A stretch of DNA of 64,000 bases from Rhodoferax sp. (GCF_028688795.1 NZ_JAQTXM010000006.1:103221-167220); one strand, 5' to 3'. Shown: positions 11,539 through 20,564, numbered from the stretch's first letter. Program-made: numbers and translations. Notes: generated by a model from the sequence alone, not told the origin.

Positions 11539-13569
11539 ATGACCGTCATCCGCAACGTTCAGCTTGAGTTGGCGCGCTTTCGAGTGCGCGTGCTGGTGGC
11601 CAGCCTGGTGGTGCTGATGTGTTTTGGGCTGGTGGTGGCGCGCCTGATTTTTCTGCAGGTGGTGCGCCACGATGACTTGCTCGCCCAGGCAGAAAACAAC
11701 CGCACCGCCATCGTGCCGATCGTGCCCAACCGGGGGCTGATCCTGGACCGCAACGGTGTTGTGCTGGCCAGCAATTACTCGGCTTACACGCTGGAGCTCA
11801 CGCCATCCAAAATAGCCAACCTAGAGCACACCATCGATGAGTTGGCACAGGTGCTGGACATCACCCCGCGGGACCGCAAGCGTTTCAAGAAGCTGCGCGA
11901 AGAAGGCAAAAGTTTTGAGTCGCTGCCCCTGCGAAGCCGCTTGACGGACGAAGAAGTGGCCCGCTTTGCGGCGCAGCGCTACCGGTTTCCCGGCGTGGAC
12001 ATCAAGGCCCGGCTGTTTCGCAGCTACCCCTATGGTGAGCTCGCCAGCCACGTCATTGGTTACATCGGGCGCATCAATGTGTCAGAAAAAGAAAAGCTCG
12101 ACGACTCGGATGACGCTGCCAATTACCGCGGCACCGAGTACATCGGCAAACTCGGGGTTGAGCAAAGTTACGAGACGCAGTTGCACGGCGTGACGGGCGT
12201 GGACGCCATGGAAACCTCCGCCGGTGGCCGCGCCACCCGACGCCTGGCGAGCCAGCCGTCCATACCCGGCAGCACGGTCAAGCTGTCGATTGACATCAAG
12301 CTGCAAAAGCTCATTGAAGACATGTTTGGCGAGCGCCGCGGGGCGCTGGTGGCGCTTGACCCCAAAACCGGCGAGGTGTTGGCGTTTGTCAGCAAACCCA
12401 CGTTTGACCCCAATTTATTTGTCGAAGGCATTGACCAGGAAAGCTGGCAAGGCCTCAACGAATCGATTGACAAACCCCTGCTGAACCGCGCGCTGCGCGG
12501 CACCTACCCGGCCGGCTCCACCTACAAACCCTTCATGGCGCTGGCGGCACTGAGCACCGGCAAGCGCGCCGCCAGCACCCAGATCAACGACCCGGGCTTT
12601 TTCATGTTTGGCGGACACCGCTTTGGCAGCCCGGAAAACGAGCGTGGCGGCATCATGGACATGCACCGATCCATCGTGGAGTCCAGCAATGCCTACTATT
12701 ACTCGCTGGCCAACGAGCTTGGCGTGGATGCCATCCACGACTTCATGAAGCCGCTCGGCTTTGGCCAGATCACCGGCATCGATATCCATGGCGAGGTGCG
12801 CGGCGTGCTGCCCAGCACCGACTGGAAGCGAAAATATTACAAACGCCCCGAACAGCAGCGCTGGTACGCTGGGGAAACCATCTCGCTCGGCATTGGGCAG
12901 GGTTACAACAGCTTCACCATGCTGCAGCTGGCACAAGCCACCGCCATCGTCGCCAACAATGGCGTTAAACACCAGCCGCAACTGGTGATGGCCACGCAAG
13001 ACACCAACTCGTTGGTGAGCGTCCCGGTGGCAGCAGCACCGGCTGTGGACCTGGGGCTAAAGCCGGAACACATCGACGTGATTCGCCGTGCCATGGTGGG
13101 CGTCACCCAACAAGGCACCTCAACCCGGGTCTTTGCTGGCGCCCAGTACCTCAGTGGCGGCAAGACCGGCACGGCACAGGCCGTGACCCTCAGCAAGCAT
13201 GAAAAATACAATGCGGCCCGCATGGAAGAACGGCAACGCGACCACTCGCTCTACATCGCCTTTGCACCAGCCGATGACCCAAAGATTGCGCTGGCGGTGA
13301 TTGTGGAAAACGCCGGTTTTGGCTCGGCCTCGGCGGCACCCATTGCGCGGCGCACCTTTGACTATTTGCTGCTGGGCCAATACCCCAGCCTAGAGGACCT
13401 GGCGCTGGTCAGCAAGGGTCAGGCGACGGCACCCGTGGGTAAGCCCCGCCTGGTCTCGGAAATGTCCTGGCCACCTAGCAGCGCACTGTCAGCTGCTTCG
13501 TCAGCGGCGTCAGCTGCTTCGCCAGCCGCATCACAAGCCTCGGCGCCAGCGAAAGCCGCCTCACAGTGA
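11539..13569 (+). CDS. mrdA: Penicillin-binding protein 2 (elongation transpeptidase)
   Basis: 676 residues. A single N-terminal membrane anchor (about residues 14-35) precedes the pedestal domain and the transpeptidase domain. The three active-site motifs are present: SxxK in AGSTYKPFMAL, SxN in VESSNAYYYS and KTG in SGGKTGTAQA. It crosslinks peptidoglycan during rod elongation with RodA. The final 35 or so residues are almost only Ala, Ser, Pro and Gln, a low-complexity tail from imperfect GCTTCGTCAGC-type repeats. rodA, often next in this operon, does not follow; the next gene is convergent. Confidence 0.96.
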   Translation: MTVIRNVQLELARFRVRVLVASLVVLMCFGLVVARLIFLQVVRHDDLLAQAENNRTAIVPIVPNRGLILDRNGVVLASNYSAYTLELTPSKIANLEHTIDELAQVLDITPRDRKRFKKLREEGKSFESLPLRSRLTDEEVARFAAQRYRFPGVDIKARLFRSYPYGELASHVIGYIGRINVSEKEKLDDSDDAANYRGTEYIGKLGVEQSYETQLHGVTGVDAMETSAGGRATRRLASQPSIPGSTVKLSIDIKLQKLIEDMFGERRGALVALDPKTGEVLAFVSKPTFDPNLFVEGIDQESWQGLNESIDKPLLNRALRGTYPAGSTYKPFMALAALSTGKRAASTQINDPGFFMFGGHRFGSPENERGGIMDMHRSIVESSNAYYYSLANELGVDAIHDFMKPLGFGQITGIDIHGEVRGVLPSTDWKRKYYKRPEQQRWYAGETISLGIGQGYNSFTMLQLAQATAIVANNGVKHQPQLVMATQDTNSLVSVPVAAAPAVDLGLKPEHIDVIRRAMVGVTQQGTSTRVFAGAQYLSGGKTGTAQAVTLSKHEKYNAARMEERQRDHSLYIAFAPADDPKIALAVIVENAGFGSASAAPIARRTFDYLLLGQYPSLEDLALVSKGQATAPVGKPRLVSEMSWPPSSALSAASSAASAASPAASQASAPAKAASQ

Positions 13570-13584
13570 CTTGCCGACCGCGGA

Positions 13585-14613
13585 TCAGTCTGGCGCGCAG
13601 GTGATGCGGTCGCGCCCGGCTTGCTTGGACTGGTAAAGCGCGGCGTCGGCCCGGGCGATCAGGGCTTGCGCATCATCACCCTGGCGCATGGTGGCAACAC
13701 CGCCCGAGATCGTCACTGTGAGCACCACGGCCTTGGTGCGCCGGTCGCGAATCTTCATGGCCCGGGTGTGTGCGCACACCAACTCAGCCAGCTTCTGGCA
13801 TTGCGCCAGCGACCGCTCGGGCATCAAGATGGCAAACTCCTCACCGCCATACCGAGCCACGCTGAGGTCTGCGTCACCAGCCACCACGCTGCGCAACACC
13901 TCGCCCAAGGCCTGCAACACGCGGTCGCCCATCACATGGCCATGGGTGTCGTTGACGGCCTTGAAATGGTCAATATCGAGCATGATCAGGCCATGCGTTT
14001 GCCCACCTGGCAAGGGCTGCGCCAGCATGTCGGTCAGCTTTTGATCGAAGCCTTTGCGGTTCAGCACCCCGGTCAGGGCGTCTTTGAAAGAGTCGTCGCG
14101 GGTGCGGGTCAGCTCCGCTTTCAAACGGGTAATTTCCTGCTGGCTGACGTTCACCTGCTGCTCCAGCGCCAGGGTTGACGCCTTCATCTGCGCCGTGCGC
14201 GCAATGATGTTGGCCACGGCAGGCGTGAGCAACTCGCCATCGCCAGAACTCAGCGCTGTGCTCAGGCCCTGCAATTCTTCCCCATAAACCTCGGCCTGGC
14301 TGCCGGTGCGCGACGCGCTCTCTGCCATGCCTGACAACATCTGCTGCAACTCACCGCTGATGCGTTGCATGGACTGCGCGTCAAGATCAGCCACAAACGA
14401 CAGATAAAGTTGCCACATGTCAGCATCGCTGAGCCGGGGCTTGCGCTGCATGGCTTGGGCAAGTCCTTGCGACAAGCGGTTGTTGATGCCCGCCACATGC
14501 TCAAACCAGACGGTGTAGGTGACCGGGTTGTAGGCCGCGTCATGTTGCCCCATGGATGCCAGCACCAAGCGCAGCAGTTCAGCGCTCTGCTCCTTGCTTT
14601 CACGGTATTTCAC
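13585..14613 (-). CDS. Diguanylate cyclase with novel helical N-terminal region
   Basis: 342 residues from the GTG at 14613. The C-terminal half (from about residue 175, DSFKDALTGVLNRKGF) is a GGDEF domain with the active motif ARYGGEEFAILMPE, so it should make cyclic di-GMP from two GTP. The RxxD inhibitory site expected just before the motif is not seen (GDAD instead), so product inhibition may be absent. The N-terminal 170 residues are helical with a likely coiled coil (LEQQVNVSQQEITRLKAEL) and no membrane segment, so it is probably cytosolic. The GTG start has GGAG 6 bases upstream; the frame is open to 14739, but that would overlap the next gene. It lies convergent to mrdA. Confidence 0.85.
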   Translation of the reverse strand: MKYRESKEQSAELLRLVLASMGQHDAAYNPVTYTVWFEHVAGINNRLSQGLAQAMQRKPRLSDADMWQLYLSFVADLDAQSMQRISGELQQMLSGMAESASRTGSQAEVYGEELQGLSTALSSGDGELLTPAVANIIARTAQMKASTLALEQQVNVSQQEITRLKAELTRTRDDSFKDALTGVLNRKGFDQKLTDMLAQPLPGGQTHGLIMLDIDHFKAVNDTHGHVMGDRVLQALGEVLRSVVAGDADLSVARYGGEEFAILMPERSLAQCQKLAELVCAHTRAMKIRDRRTKAVVLTVTISGGVATMRQGDDAQALIARADAALYQSKQAGRDRITCAPD

Positions 14614-14665
14614 TAGGCGCTCCAATGACGTTGGTCCAACACAATTTGTGAGCGATGTTAGTCGG

Positions 14666-15424
14666 TTATCTGACAAATGCGTCAAAACTGGTCTTGAGAA
14701 TGAGCGCACTGACGACCAAAAGAAACACCACCCGCACAAAGCCGGTGCCGTGCTTCATGGCGAGCCGCGTGCCGGCCAAGCTGCCCAGCACATTGGCAAT
14801 GGCCATGGCCAGCACAAAATGCCACCAGATGTGCCCCTTGGCAATGAACAAAGCCAGTGCCGAGAGGTTGGTGGCAGTGTTCACCAACTTGGCCGAAGCA
14901 GACGCGCTCAAAAAGTCGTAACCCAGTACGCGCACAAACAAAAACACCAGAAAGCTGCCCGTGCCGGGTCCGAAAAAACCATCGTAAAACCCGATCACTG
15001 CGCCAATGCCAGCGGCAATGAGCTGCTCTTTGCCGCCTGAATAGTGCGGCGTGTGGGTGCGTCCCAGCTCTTTTTTAGCCAGGGTGTAAAGCAACACCAC
15101 CAGGAGCACAAACGGCAGCAGCTTGCGTAAAAACTCGGGCGACACAATGGTCACCAGCCAAGCCCCGGCAAAAGAGGCCAGCAGCCCAGCGCCTGCGGCC
15201 GGCAACAAGGCAGCCCAACGCAGCCTAACCTTCTGGCTGTACTGCCAGGTGGCAAACCCGGTGCCCCACACCGAGGCGCCCTTGTTGGTGCCAAACAGCG
15301 TGGCCGGGTGGGCATTGGGAAACGTAGCAAACAACGCGGGGATCAAAATCAGCCCACCGCCACCCACAATTGAGTCCACAAAACCGGCAAACAGCGAGGC
15401 AACAGAGACAATGAGCAATTCCAT
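14666..15424 (-). CDS. TSUP (TauE/SafE) family membrane transporter
   Basis: 252 residues with about seven to eight hydrophobic segments. The signature GFVDSIVGGGGLILIPAL near the N-terminus, and its echo IGFYDGFFGPGTGSF in the second half, mark the TSUP/DUF81 family of anion exporters (sulfite, sulfonates). The substrate cannot be read from sequence. The ATG at 15424 is chosen because it begins MELLIVSVASLF at the first membrane helix; the open frame to 15535 would add residues encoded by dispersed repeat R2 and a terminator hairpin, which is implausible. Repeat R2 therefore lies in its leader. Confidence 0.88.
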   Translation of the reverse strand: MELLIVSVASLFAGFVDSIVGGGGLILIPALFATFPNAHPATLFGTNKGASVWGTGFATWQYSQKVRLRWAALLPAAGAGLLASFAGAWLVTIVSPEFLRKLLPFVLLVVLLYTLAKKELGRTHTPHYSGGKEQLIAAGIGAVIGFYDGFFGPGTGSFLVFLFVRVLGYDFLSASASAKLVNTATNLSALALFIAKGHIWWHFVLAMAIANVLGSLAGTRLAMKHGTGFVRVVFLLVVSALILKTSFDAFVR

Positions 15425-15457
15425 GGCGGCATTGTCGCATTCGTTGCGGCGCAAAAT

Positions 15458-15510
15458 TGCTATGCAATCAATAGCTTCTTGCGCTTTACTTATAAGGTCT
15501 ACAGGCCTAA
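15458..15510 (+). repeat. Dispersed repeat copy R2 (upstream of the TSUP gene)
   Basis: Plus-sense core CAATAGCTTCTTGCGC, then CTTATAAGGTCTACAGGCC. This is the CTACAGG subtype shared with R10 and R11. It lies 34 bases upstream of the TSUP start, antisense to that gene, just beyond the 15529-15553 hairpin. Confidence 0.85.
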
Positions 15511-15528
15511 AACGCTTATAAATTGAAA

Positions 15529-15553
15529 AAGGCACCGGGGTTAGCGGTGCCTT
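15529..15553 (-). terminator. Intrinsic terminator hairpin
   Basis: A 9-bp perfect stem, AAGGCACCG at 15529-15537 and CGGTGCCTT at 15545-15553, with a 7-base loop. In the minus direction it is followed by TTTTCAATTT, a good U-tract. In the plus direction a T-run follows only after a few bases. It would end minus-strand transcripts coming from the GMC gene or from the 15554-15745 region. Confidence 0.75.
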
Positions 15554-15745
15554 ATCTGTTTTTATTGTCTGACCACTGCGGGTCGGATCTCCTGGGGCCT
15601 CTCAGCTTGAACAGATGAACTCTGCAAGTGATGAAGAGACTGTATCCGCCAACCAGCTGCGTGACCATCGGGAATTACCCTTTGCGGGTTCTCCCTGAGT
15701 ACAAAACCGCCTGCATGACACACCCCTGAAACAAACCCGAACACC
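15554..15745 (-). ncRNA. Candidate structured RNA or riboregulator (unassigned)
   Basis: A 190-base stretch without a recognisable protein, ending in the terminator above. In the minus sense it can fold into GGGA-ACCC-GCAAA-GGGT-TCCC, and into a longer arm in which CGGAT pairs with ATCCG around CTTG/CAAG and CAGA/TCTG stems closing on a GTTCA loop. A 60-codon frame at 15562-15744 exists but resembles nothing I know. It could be a small RNA, a leader controlling the TSUP gene, or just the 3' untranslated region of the GMC gene. I do not recognise a known riboswitch or 6S consensus. Confidence 0.35.
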
Positions 15746-15750
15746 CAGCG

Positions 15751-17439
15751 CTACGCGCCCGCAGCGATCCAGCGCGCCGCCTTCTCAGCCATCATCAAGG
15801 TCGGCGAATTGGTGTTGCCACTGGTGATGACGGGCATGGCGCCAGCATCGACCACACGCAGGCCAGCAATCAGGCCACCTGGGCCGTGCACCCGCAGGTG
15901 ACTGTCCAGCACCGCCAATGGGTCGTTGTCGTGACCCATTTTGGTGGTACCCACCGGGTGGAAAATGGTGGTGGCAATGTCACCTGCCAGGCGGGCCAGG
16001 TCATCGTCGCTTTGGTACTGCACGCCGGGTTTGAATTCTTCTGGCTGGTAATTGGCCAGGGCCGGCTGGGCCACGATGGCACGCGTCAGGCGCAATGAAT
16101 CGGCCGCCACCTTGCGGTCGGCTTCGGTGCTGAGGTAGTTGGGGGCAATGGCTGGGGCCACAGAAAAATCGGGCGACTTGATCTGTACGCTGCCGCGGCT
16201 GCTCGGGTTCAGGTTACAGACACTGGCAGTAAAGGCGGCAAAGGGGTGCAACGGCTCGCCAAAGGCGTCCAGACTCAACGGCTGCACGTGGTACTCGATG
16301 TTGGGGTATGGCTGGCTTGGGTCACTGCGAGTGAAGGCCCCAAGTTGGCTGGGCGCCATGCTCATCGGGCCACTGCGCTTGAAGGCGTATTCCAGCCCAA
16401 TCATGGCCTTGCCCCAAAGTGAGTTGGCTTGCACATTGAGCGTTTTGACCCCTTGCACCTTGTACACCGAGCGAATCTGCAAATGGTCTTGCAAATTGGC
16501 CCCGACGCCGGGCGCGTCATGCAACACCGGCACGCCATGCTGCTGCAACAGGGCGGCTGGCCCAATGCCCGAGAGCTGCAGAATTTGTGGTGAACCAATG
16601 CTGCCGGCACTCAAAATGACCTCTGCCGAGGTCTGCACAGTGACCATGCCGCTGGCCGTGCGCACCTGCACGCCGGTGCAGCGCAACTGGCCGTTGGCCT
16701 GGGTGTCGATCACCAACTTGGCCACCTGGGCGGAAGTCCACAGCGTGAAATTGGGGCGGCTTTCACACACCGGGCGCAAAAAGGCTTTGGCGGTGTTCCA
16801 GCGCCAGCCGCTTTTCTGGTTCACTTCAAAGTAGCCCACGCCTTCGTTTGATCCCGTGTTGAAATCCTCGGTGGCGGGAATGCCCGCTTGCTGTGCGGCT
16901 TGGGCAAACGCATCAAGCACGTCCCAACGCAGGCGTTGCTTTTCTACCCGCCATTCGCCAGCAGCACCGTGACATTGACTGAATTCTTCAAGCTTTTTAA
17001 CCCTATGGACCTTGTCTTTATTGCGTGAGAAGCTATCTAATTTATAGTGACTCTCATGCGCCATGAAGTCGGGCAACGCGGCCTGCCAGGCCCATGATGC
17101 ATCTCCCGTGAGCTGTGCCCATTGGTCGTAGTCGCGCGACTGACCGCGCATGTAAATCATGCCGTTGATGCTGCTGCAGCCACCCAGCACCTTGCCCCGC
17201 GGGTAGCGCAAGCGGCGCCCGTTCAGACCGGCATCGGGCTCGGTCTGGTAGAGCCAGTCGGTACGCGGGTTGCCAATGCAATACAGGTAACCCACCGGAA
17301 TGTGAATCCAGTGGTAGTTGTCTGCGCGGCCGGCCTCAATCAACAACACGCGTTTGTTGGCGTCAGCACTCAGGCGATTGGCCAACAGGCAACCCGCCGT
17401 GCCGGCGCCGATGATGATGTAGTCAAAGCTGGTGCTCAT
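15751..17439 (-). CDS. GMC-family FAD oxidoreductase (choline/alcohol dehydrogenase type)
   Basis: 562 residues. The N-terminus holds the FAD-binding fold FDYIIIGAGTAGCLLANRL with the acidic end of beta2 in VLLIEAG. The GMC signature GKVLGGCSSINGMIYMRG is near residue 85. The C-terminus carries FHPVGTTKMG with the active-site His, then VVDAGAMPVITSGNTNSP. Such enzymes oxidise primary alcohols or choline; the exact substrate is not readable. An insertion around residues 130-148, reading HYKLDSFSRN then KDKVHRVKK, is encoded by dispersed repeat R3 and sits between the usual SEDH-like segment and HGAAGEWRVE, adding roughly 18-20 residues. The frame stays open, so the protein is presumably functional. 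Confidence 0.9.
   Translation of the reverse strand: MSTSFDYIIIGAGTAGCLLANRLSADANKRVLLIEAGRADNYHWIHIPVGYLYCIGNPRTDWLYQTEPDAGLNGRRLRYPRGKVLGGCSSINGMIYMRGQSRDYDQWAQLTGDASWAWQAALPDFMAHESHYKLDSFSRNKDKVHRVKKLEEFSQCHGAAGEWRVEKQRLRWDVLDAFAQAAQQAGIPATEDFNTGSNEGVGYFEVNQKSGWRWNTAKAFLRPVCESRPNFTLWTSAQVAKLVIDTQANGQLRCTGVQVRTASGMVTVQTSAEVILSAGSIGSPQILQLSGIGPAALLQQHGVPVLHDAPGVGANLQDHLQIRSVYKVQGVKTLNVQANSLWGKAMIGLEYAFKRSGPMSMAPSQLGAFTRSDPSQPYPNIEYHVQPLSLDAFGEPLHPFAAFTASVCNLNPSSRGSVQIKSPDFSVAPAIAPNYLSTEADRKVAADSLRLTRAIVAQPALANYQPEEFKPGVQYQSDDDLARLAGDIATTIFHPVGTTKMGHDNDPLAVLDSHLRVHGPGGLIAGLRVVDAGAMPVITSGNTNSPTLMMAEKAARWIAAGA
16995..17048 (-). repeat. Dispersed repeat copy R3 (inside the GMC gene)
   Basis: Minus-sense core TATAAATTAGATAGCTTCTC, ACGCAATAAAG, then AAGGTCCATAGGG, within the GMC frame and sense to it. 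Compared with family members it appears as a net insertion of about 18-20 residues without a frame break. Confidence 0.8.
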
Positions 17440-17535
17440 GGGGTGGCTCTTTCATGTCTTTGCAGTCATTTTGCCGCACGGCAAAACCCATTCTGTCGCC
17501 CACATTACCGTTACGATTCACGCCTGAAGATTGCC

Positions 17536-18720
17536 ATGCCTGAAGCCACCCCCACCCTCACCCTGCAAACCACGCCAGAAAGCCGCTGCGCGACGCTGGG
17601 CGGCAGCTGGAGCGCGGCGCGGTTGGCCGAGCCCGCCACCTGGCAAAGCATCAGCCGGGCGCTGGCTGAACTGCAAACAAACGCCGTGAATCGCCGCGAC
17701 CCGCGTTCCCGCGATGACAAGACTGCGCCCCGCGAAACAGCACCGACCATCACCTGGGACCTGCGCGCCCTGACCCGGCTGGACCACACCGGCGCACAGC
17801 TGCTGTGGAACACTTGGCAGCGCCAATGGCCTGCTGATGTGCAGCTCACGGCCGGCCAACGCGTCATGCTGGAGCGGGTGGCACGGTTTACCGCCCCCGA
17901 TGGCCAGCCGGCGCGCACGTCGTTGTGGCAACTGTTTTTAAAACTCGGTGAAAACCTGTGGCTACTGTGGGACCACGCGGTGGGCCTGCTGACACTGGCG
18001 GGCCAGCTGCTGCTGGACCTGGCAAAGCTGGCGCGTGCCCCTCGGCACGGCCCGTGGCGCGACGTGTCGGGCCACTTGTTTCGCATTGGCGCCACAGCCT
18101 TGCCGGTGACGGCGCTGGTAGGCTTCATGATTGGCATTGTGCTGGCTTACCTGATGTCGCGCCAGCTGCGGCAGTTTGGCGCCGACAGCTTCATTGTGGA
18201 TATTTTGGGCATTGCCATCATCCGCGAGCTGGGGCCAATGCTGGCCGCCATTCTGATTGCCGGGCGCTCCGGCTCAGCCATCACCGCGCAAATTGGCGTG
18301 ATGCGGGTCACCGAAGAGCTCGACGCCATGCGTGTCATGGGCATTGCCAGAGGCTACCGGCTGGTGATGCCACGCGCCATCGCTTTGGCCATTGCCATGC
18401 CGCTGATCAGTGTCTGGACCACGCTGGCGGCCTTGCTCGGCGGCATGCTGGCGGCCGACGCAGTGCTGGGCGTCACGCCAGCTTATTTTTTTGCCGCCCT
18501 GCCTGACGCGGTGGAAATCGGCAACCTCTGGCTGGCCGTGGGCAAGTCGGTGGTATTTGGCCTGCTGATTGCGCTGATTGGCTGCCACTACGGCTTGCGC
18601 GTAAAACCCAACACCGAGAGCCTGGGCCAAGGCACCACAGCATCGGTGGTGACCAGCATCACCGTGGTGCTGCTGGTGGATGCCGCTTGCGCCATCCTGT
18701 TCAAGAATGTGGGCATCTGA
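17536..18720 (+). CDS. MlaE-like ABC permease with N-terminal STAS-like domain
   Basis: 394 residues. The first 120 or so residues form a soluble domain resembling a STAS/MlaB module (TWDLRALTRLDHTGAQLLWN). The rest is a MlaE/YrbE permease with about five membrane segments and the family stretch ELGPMLAAILIAGRSGSAIT, followed by EELDAMRVMGI. Such permeases move phospholipids or other hydrophobic compounds together with an ATPase and an MCE protein. The ATG at 17536 is used, since a longer frame from 17122 runs antisense through the GMC gene. First gene of a four-gene operon. The fusion of STAS and permease separates it from the classical mlaFEDCB layout. Confidence 0.88.
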   Translation: MPEATPTLTLQTTPESRCATLGGSWSAARLAEPATWQSISRALAELQTNAVNRRDPRSRDDKTAPRETAPTITWDLRALTRLDHTGAQLLWNTWQRQWPADVQLTAGQRVMLERVARFTAPDGQPARTSLWQLFLKLGENLWLLWDHAVGLLTLAGQLLLDLAKLARAPRHGPWRDVSGHLFRIGATALPVTALVGFMIGIVLAYLMSRQLRQFGADSFIVDILGIAIIRELGPMLAAILIAGRSGSAITAQIGVMRVTEELDAMRVMGIARGYRLVMPRAIALAIAMPLISVWTTLAALLGGMLAADAVLGVTPAYFFAALPDAVEIGNLWLAVGKSVVFGLLIALIGCHYGLRVKPNTESLGQGTTASVVTSITVVLLVDAACAILFKNVGI

Positions 18721-18721
18721 C

Positions 18722-19510
18722 ATGAACGCACCCGTGGTTGAGATCAACAAGCTCTGGTCGGTGTTTCACAGCGCCGGGGTGGACGCGGTGGTGCACCAGA
18801 ACTTAAGCCTGCACATTGAGTCGGGCGAACTGCTGTCGATTGTGGGCGGCTCAGGCAGCGGCAAAACCGTGTTGCTGCGCCAGATATTGGGGCTGGCAAC
18901 GCCGGCGCGCGGCAGCGTCACGGTGCTCGGTGAGCCGGCTGCCAGCCTGGGCCGCGAAGGCGCTGCCAGCCGGGTGGGCATGCTGTTTCAGCACGGCGCG
19001 CTGTTTTCGGCCTTCAGCGTGCTTGACAACATTGCTTTTGCCCTGCGCGAACTCCACACTCTGCCCGCCAACCTGATTCATGACGCGGCCATGGTCAAGC
19101 TGCGCATGGTCGGGCTGGATGCCTCGGCCGCGCACAAGATGCCGGCCGATTTGTCGGGCGGCATGACCAAACGCGCGGCGCTGGCCCGCGCCTTGATCAT
19201 GGACCCCCCGCTGCTGCTGCTGGACGAACCCACCGCCGGCCTGGACCCCGGCAGCGCCGACGAGTTTTGCGCGCTGATCAAATCCTTGCACCAAGAACTC
19301 GGCCTGACGGTGGTGATGGTCACCCATGACCTCGACACCCTGCTGGAGCTGTCCACCCGCATTGCCGTGGTGGCCGACAAACACATCGTGGCTGAGGGCA
19401 CCGCAGCACACGTGATGGCGCAGCCACATCCGTTCATCAAAGACTATTTTCTGGGTGAGCGCGGCCGCCGCGCCAGCGCCCTGTTGCAGCCCGAGCCCCA
19501 AACCAGTTAA
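18722..19510 (+). CDS. MlaF-like ABC transporter ATPase
   Basis: 262 residues with a complete set of ABC motifs: Walker A GGSGSGKTVLL near residue 41, Q-loop FQHGALFSAF, signature LSGGMTKRAALARAL, Walker B LLLLDEPTAGLD and the switch His in VTHDLD. It energises the membrane transporter with the permease upstream. Its ATG begins one base after the stop of the permease gene. Confidence 0.93.
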   Translation: MNAPVVEINKLWSVFHSAGVDAVVHQNLSLHIESGELLSIVGGSGSGKTVLLRQILGLATPARGSVTVLGEPAASLGREGAASRVGMLFQHGALFSAFSVLDNIAFALRELHTLPANLIHDAAMVKLRMVGLDASAAHKMPADLSGGMTKRAALARALIMDPPLLLLDEPTAGLDPGSADEFCALIKSLHQELGLTVVMVTHDLDTLLELSTRIAVVADKHIVAEGTAAHVMAQPHPFIKDYFLGERGRRASALLQPEPQTS

Positions 19511-19519
19511 AAACGCCCC

Positions 19520-20491
19520 ATGGAAAACAAATCTCACGCGTTGGCCGCCGGCAGCTTTGTGCTGCTGCTCACCGCCGTCCTGGCCAGCCTGGCCGTCTGG
19601 CTGACACGCGACACCCGTGCGCTCAACGTGTACGAACTGTCGGGCGCGGTCAACGTCAGCGGTTTGCAGCCGCAAGCCAGCGTGCGTTTTCAGGGCGTGC
19701 CCATTGGCAAGGTGACCGCCATCGGCCTGGACCCCAAAACCCGCGGCCAGGTGCTGGTGAGTATTGCGGTGGACGACAACGCCCCCATCAGCACCAGCAC
19801 CTTCGCCACCCTGGGCTATCAGGGCGTGACCGGCCTGGCTTTCATCCAGCTTGACGACGCCGTGCCCACAGCGGGCGCACCGGCTGCCGCACCCCTGCCG
19901 CCGCGCAGCCGCATGCTACTGAAACCCAGCCTGCTGGCCAAGCTGAGCGACCGCGGCGAGCAGCTGCTGGACCAACTGGCGCAATCGAGCAAGCAGCTTA
20001 ACCAGCTGCTGTCCGATAACAACCAGCAAACGCTGATGACGGCCGTGACTCAGATGGGGCAGGCGGCCAACGAGCTGCAACAGCTCACAGCCCAAACCCG
20101 CGCCACACTGCCCGCCTTGCTGATCTCAAGCCAAGGCGCGCTTGATGTGGTCAAGCTCACATCCAACCGCGTTGGCGACAGCGCCGACGAGGCCAGGGCC
20201 TCGGCACGCGCCTTCAGGCGGGTGACCGAGCGCATGTCTGCCCCCGGTGGCACGCTCGACCAACTGGACCAGGGTGCCAACATTCTGGTGGCCACCGGCC
20301 AGACCCTGCGCATCAACACCTTGCCACGCGTCGACCAGGCCGTGCAGGACGCCGCCCGCACCACGCGACAGCTCGGCGAGTTAACGCAAACCCTGGTGGA
20401 CAACCCGCAAGCCCTGCTGCTGGGCAAACCCACCACACCACCCGGCCCAGGCGAACCTGGCTTTGCTTCACCGACCATGGGCGAACGCTAG
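19520..20491 (+). CDS. MCE-domain substrate-binding protein (MlaD/LinM-like)
   Basis: 323 residues. One N-terminal membrane anchor (about 9-29, AAGSFVLLLTAVLASLAVWL) is followed by an MCE domain at about 38-120 (VSGLQPQASVRFQGVPIGKV, and VTGLAFIQL). A long helical tail (150-300) is rich in Gln and Leu and ends in a Pro/Gly-rich tip. MCE proteins form periplasmic hexameric rings or needles carrying lipids or hydrophobic compounds between membranes. The helical tail is as expected for the longer LinM/PqiB-like forms. The gene lies 9 bases after the ATPase gene. Confidence 0.92.
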   Translation: MENKSHALAAGSFVLLLTAVLASLAVWLTRDTRALNVYELSGAVNVSGLQPQASVRFQGVPIGKVTAIGLDPKTRGQVLVSIAVDDNAPISTSTFATLGYQGVTGLAFIQLDDAVPTAGAPAAAPLPPRSRMLLKPSLLAKLSDRGEQLLDQLAQSSKQLNQLLSDNNQQTLMTAVTQMGQAANELQQLTAQTRATLPALLISSQGALDVVKLTSNRVGDSADEARASARAFRRVTERMSAPGGTLDQLDQGANILVATGQTLRINTLPRVDQAVQDAARTTRQLGELTQTLVDNPQALLLGKPTTPPGPGEPGFASPTMGER

Positions 20492-20564
20492 CGAGTGCCA
20501 CACGGCATTGAACCCGCCCCGACCTAGCGCCCACCACCCACACCACCGACTTACCCATTGCATC

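Noticed and set aside
13470..13566. GC-rich tandem-like repeat at the end of mrdA
   Set aside because: It is a codon-level Ala/Ser/Pro low-complexity tail of PBP2, not an independent repeat element.
15425..15535. N-terminal extension of the TSUP transporter
   Set aside because: It would translate repeat R2 and part of a terminator stem.
15554..15745. Known riboswitch or 6S RNA
   Set aside because: CTGAGAGG and CTCAGGG recall parts of the TPP consensus, but the rest is missing; no 6S-like closing stem was found. Left as unassigned.
17122..17535. N-terminal extension of the MlaE-like permease
   Set aside because: Would run antisense through the GMC gene; the ATG at 17536 starts the native protein.
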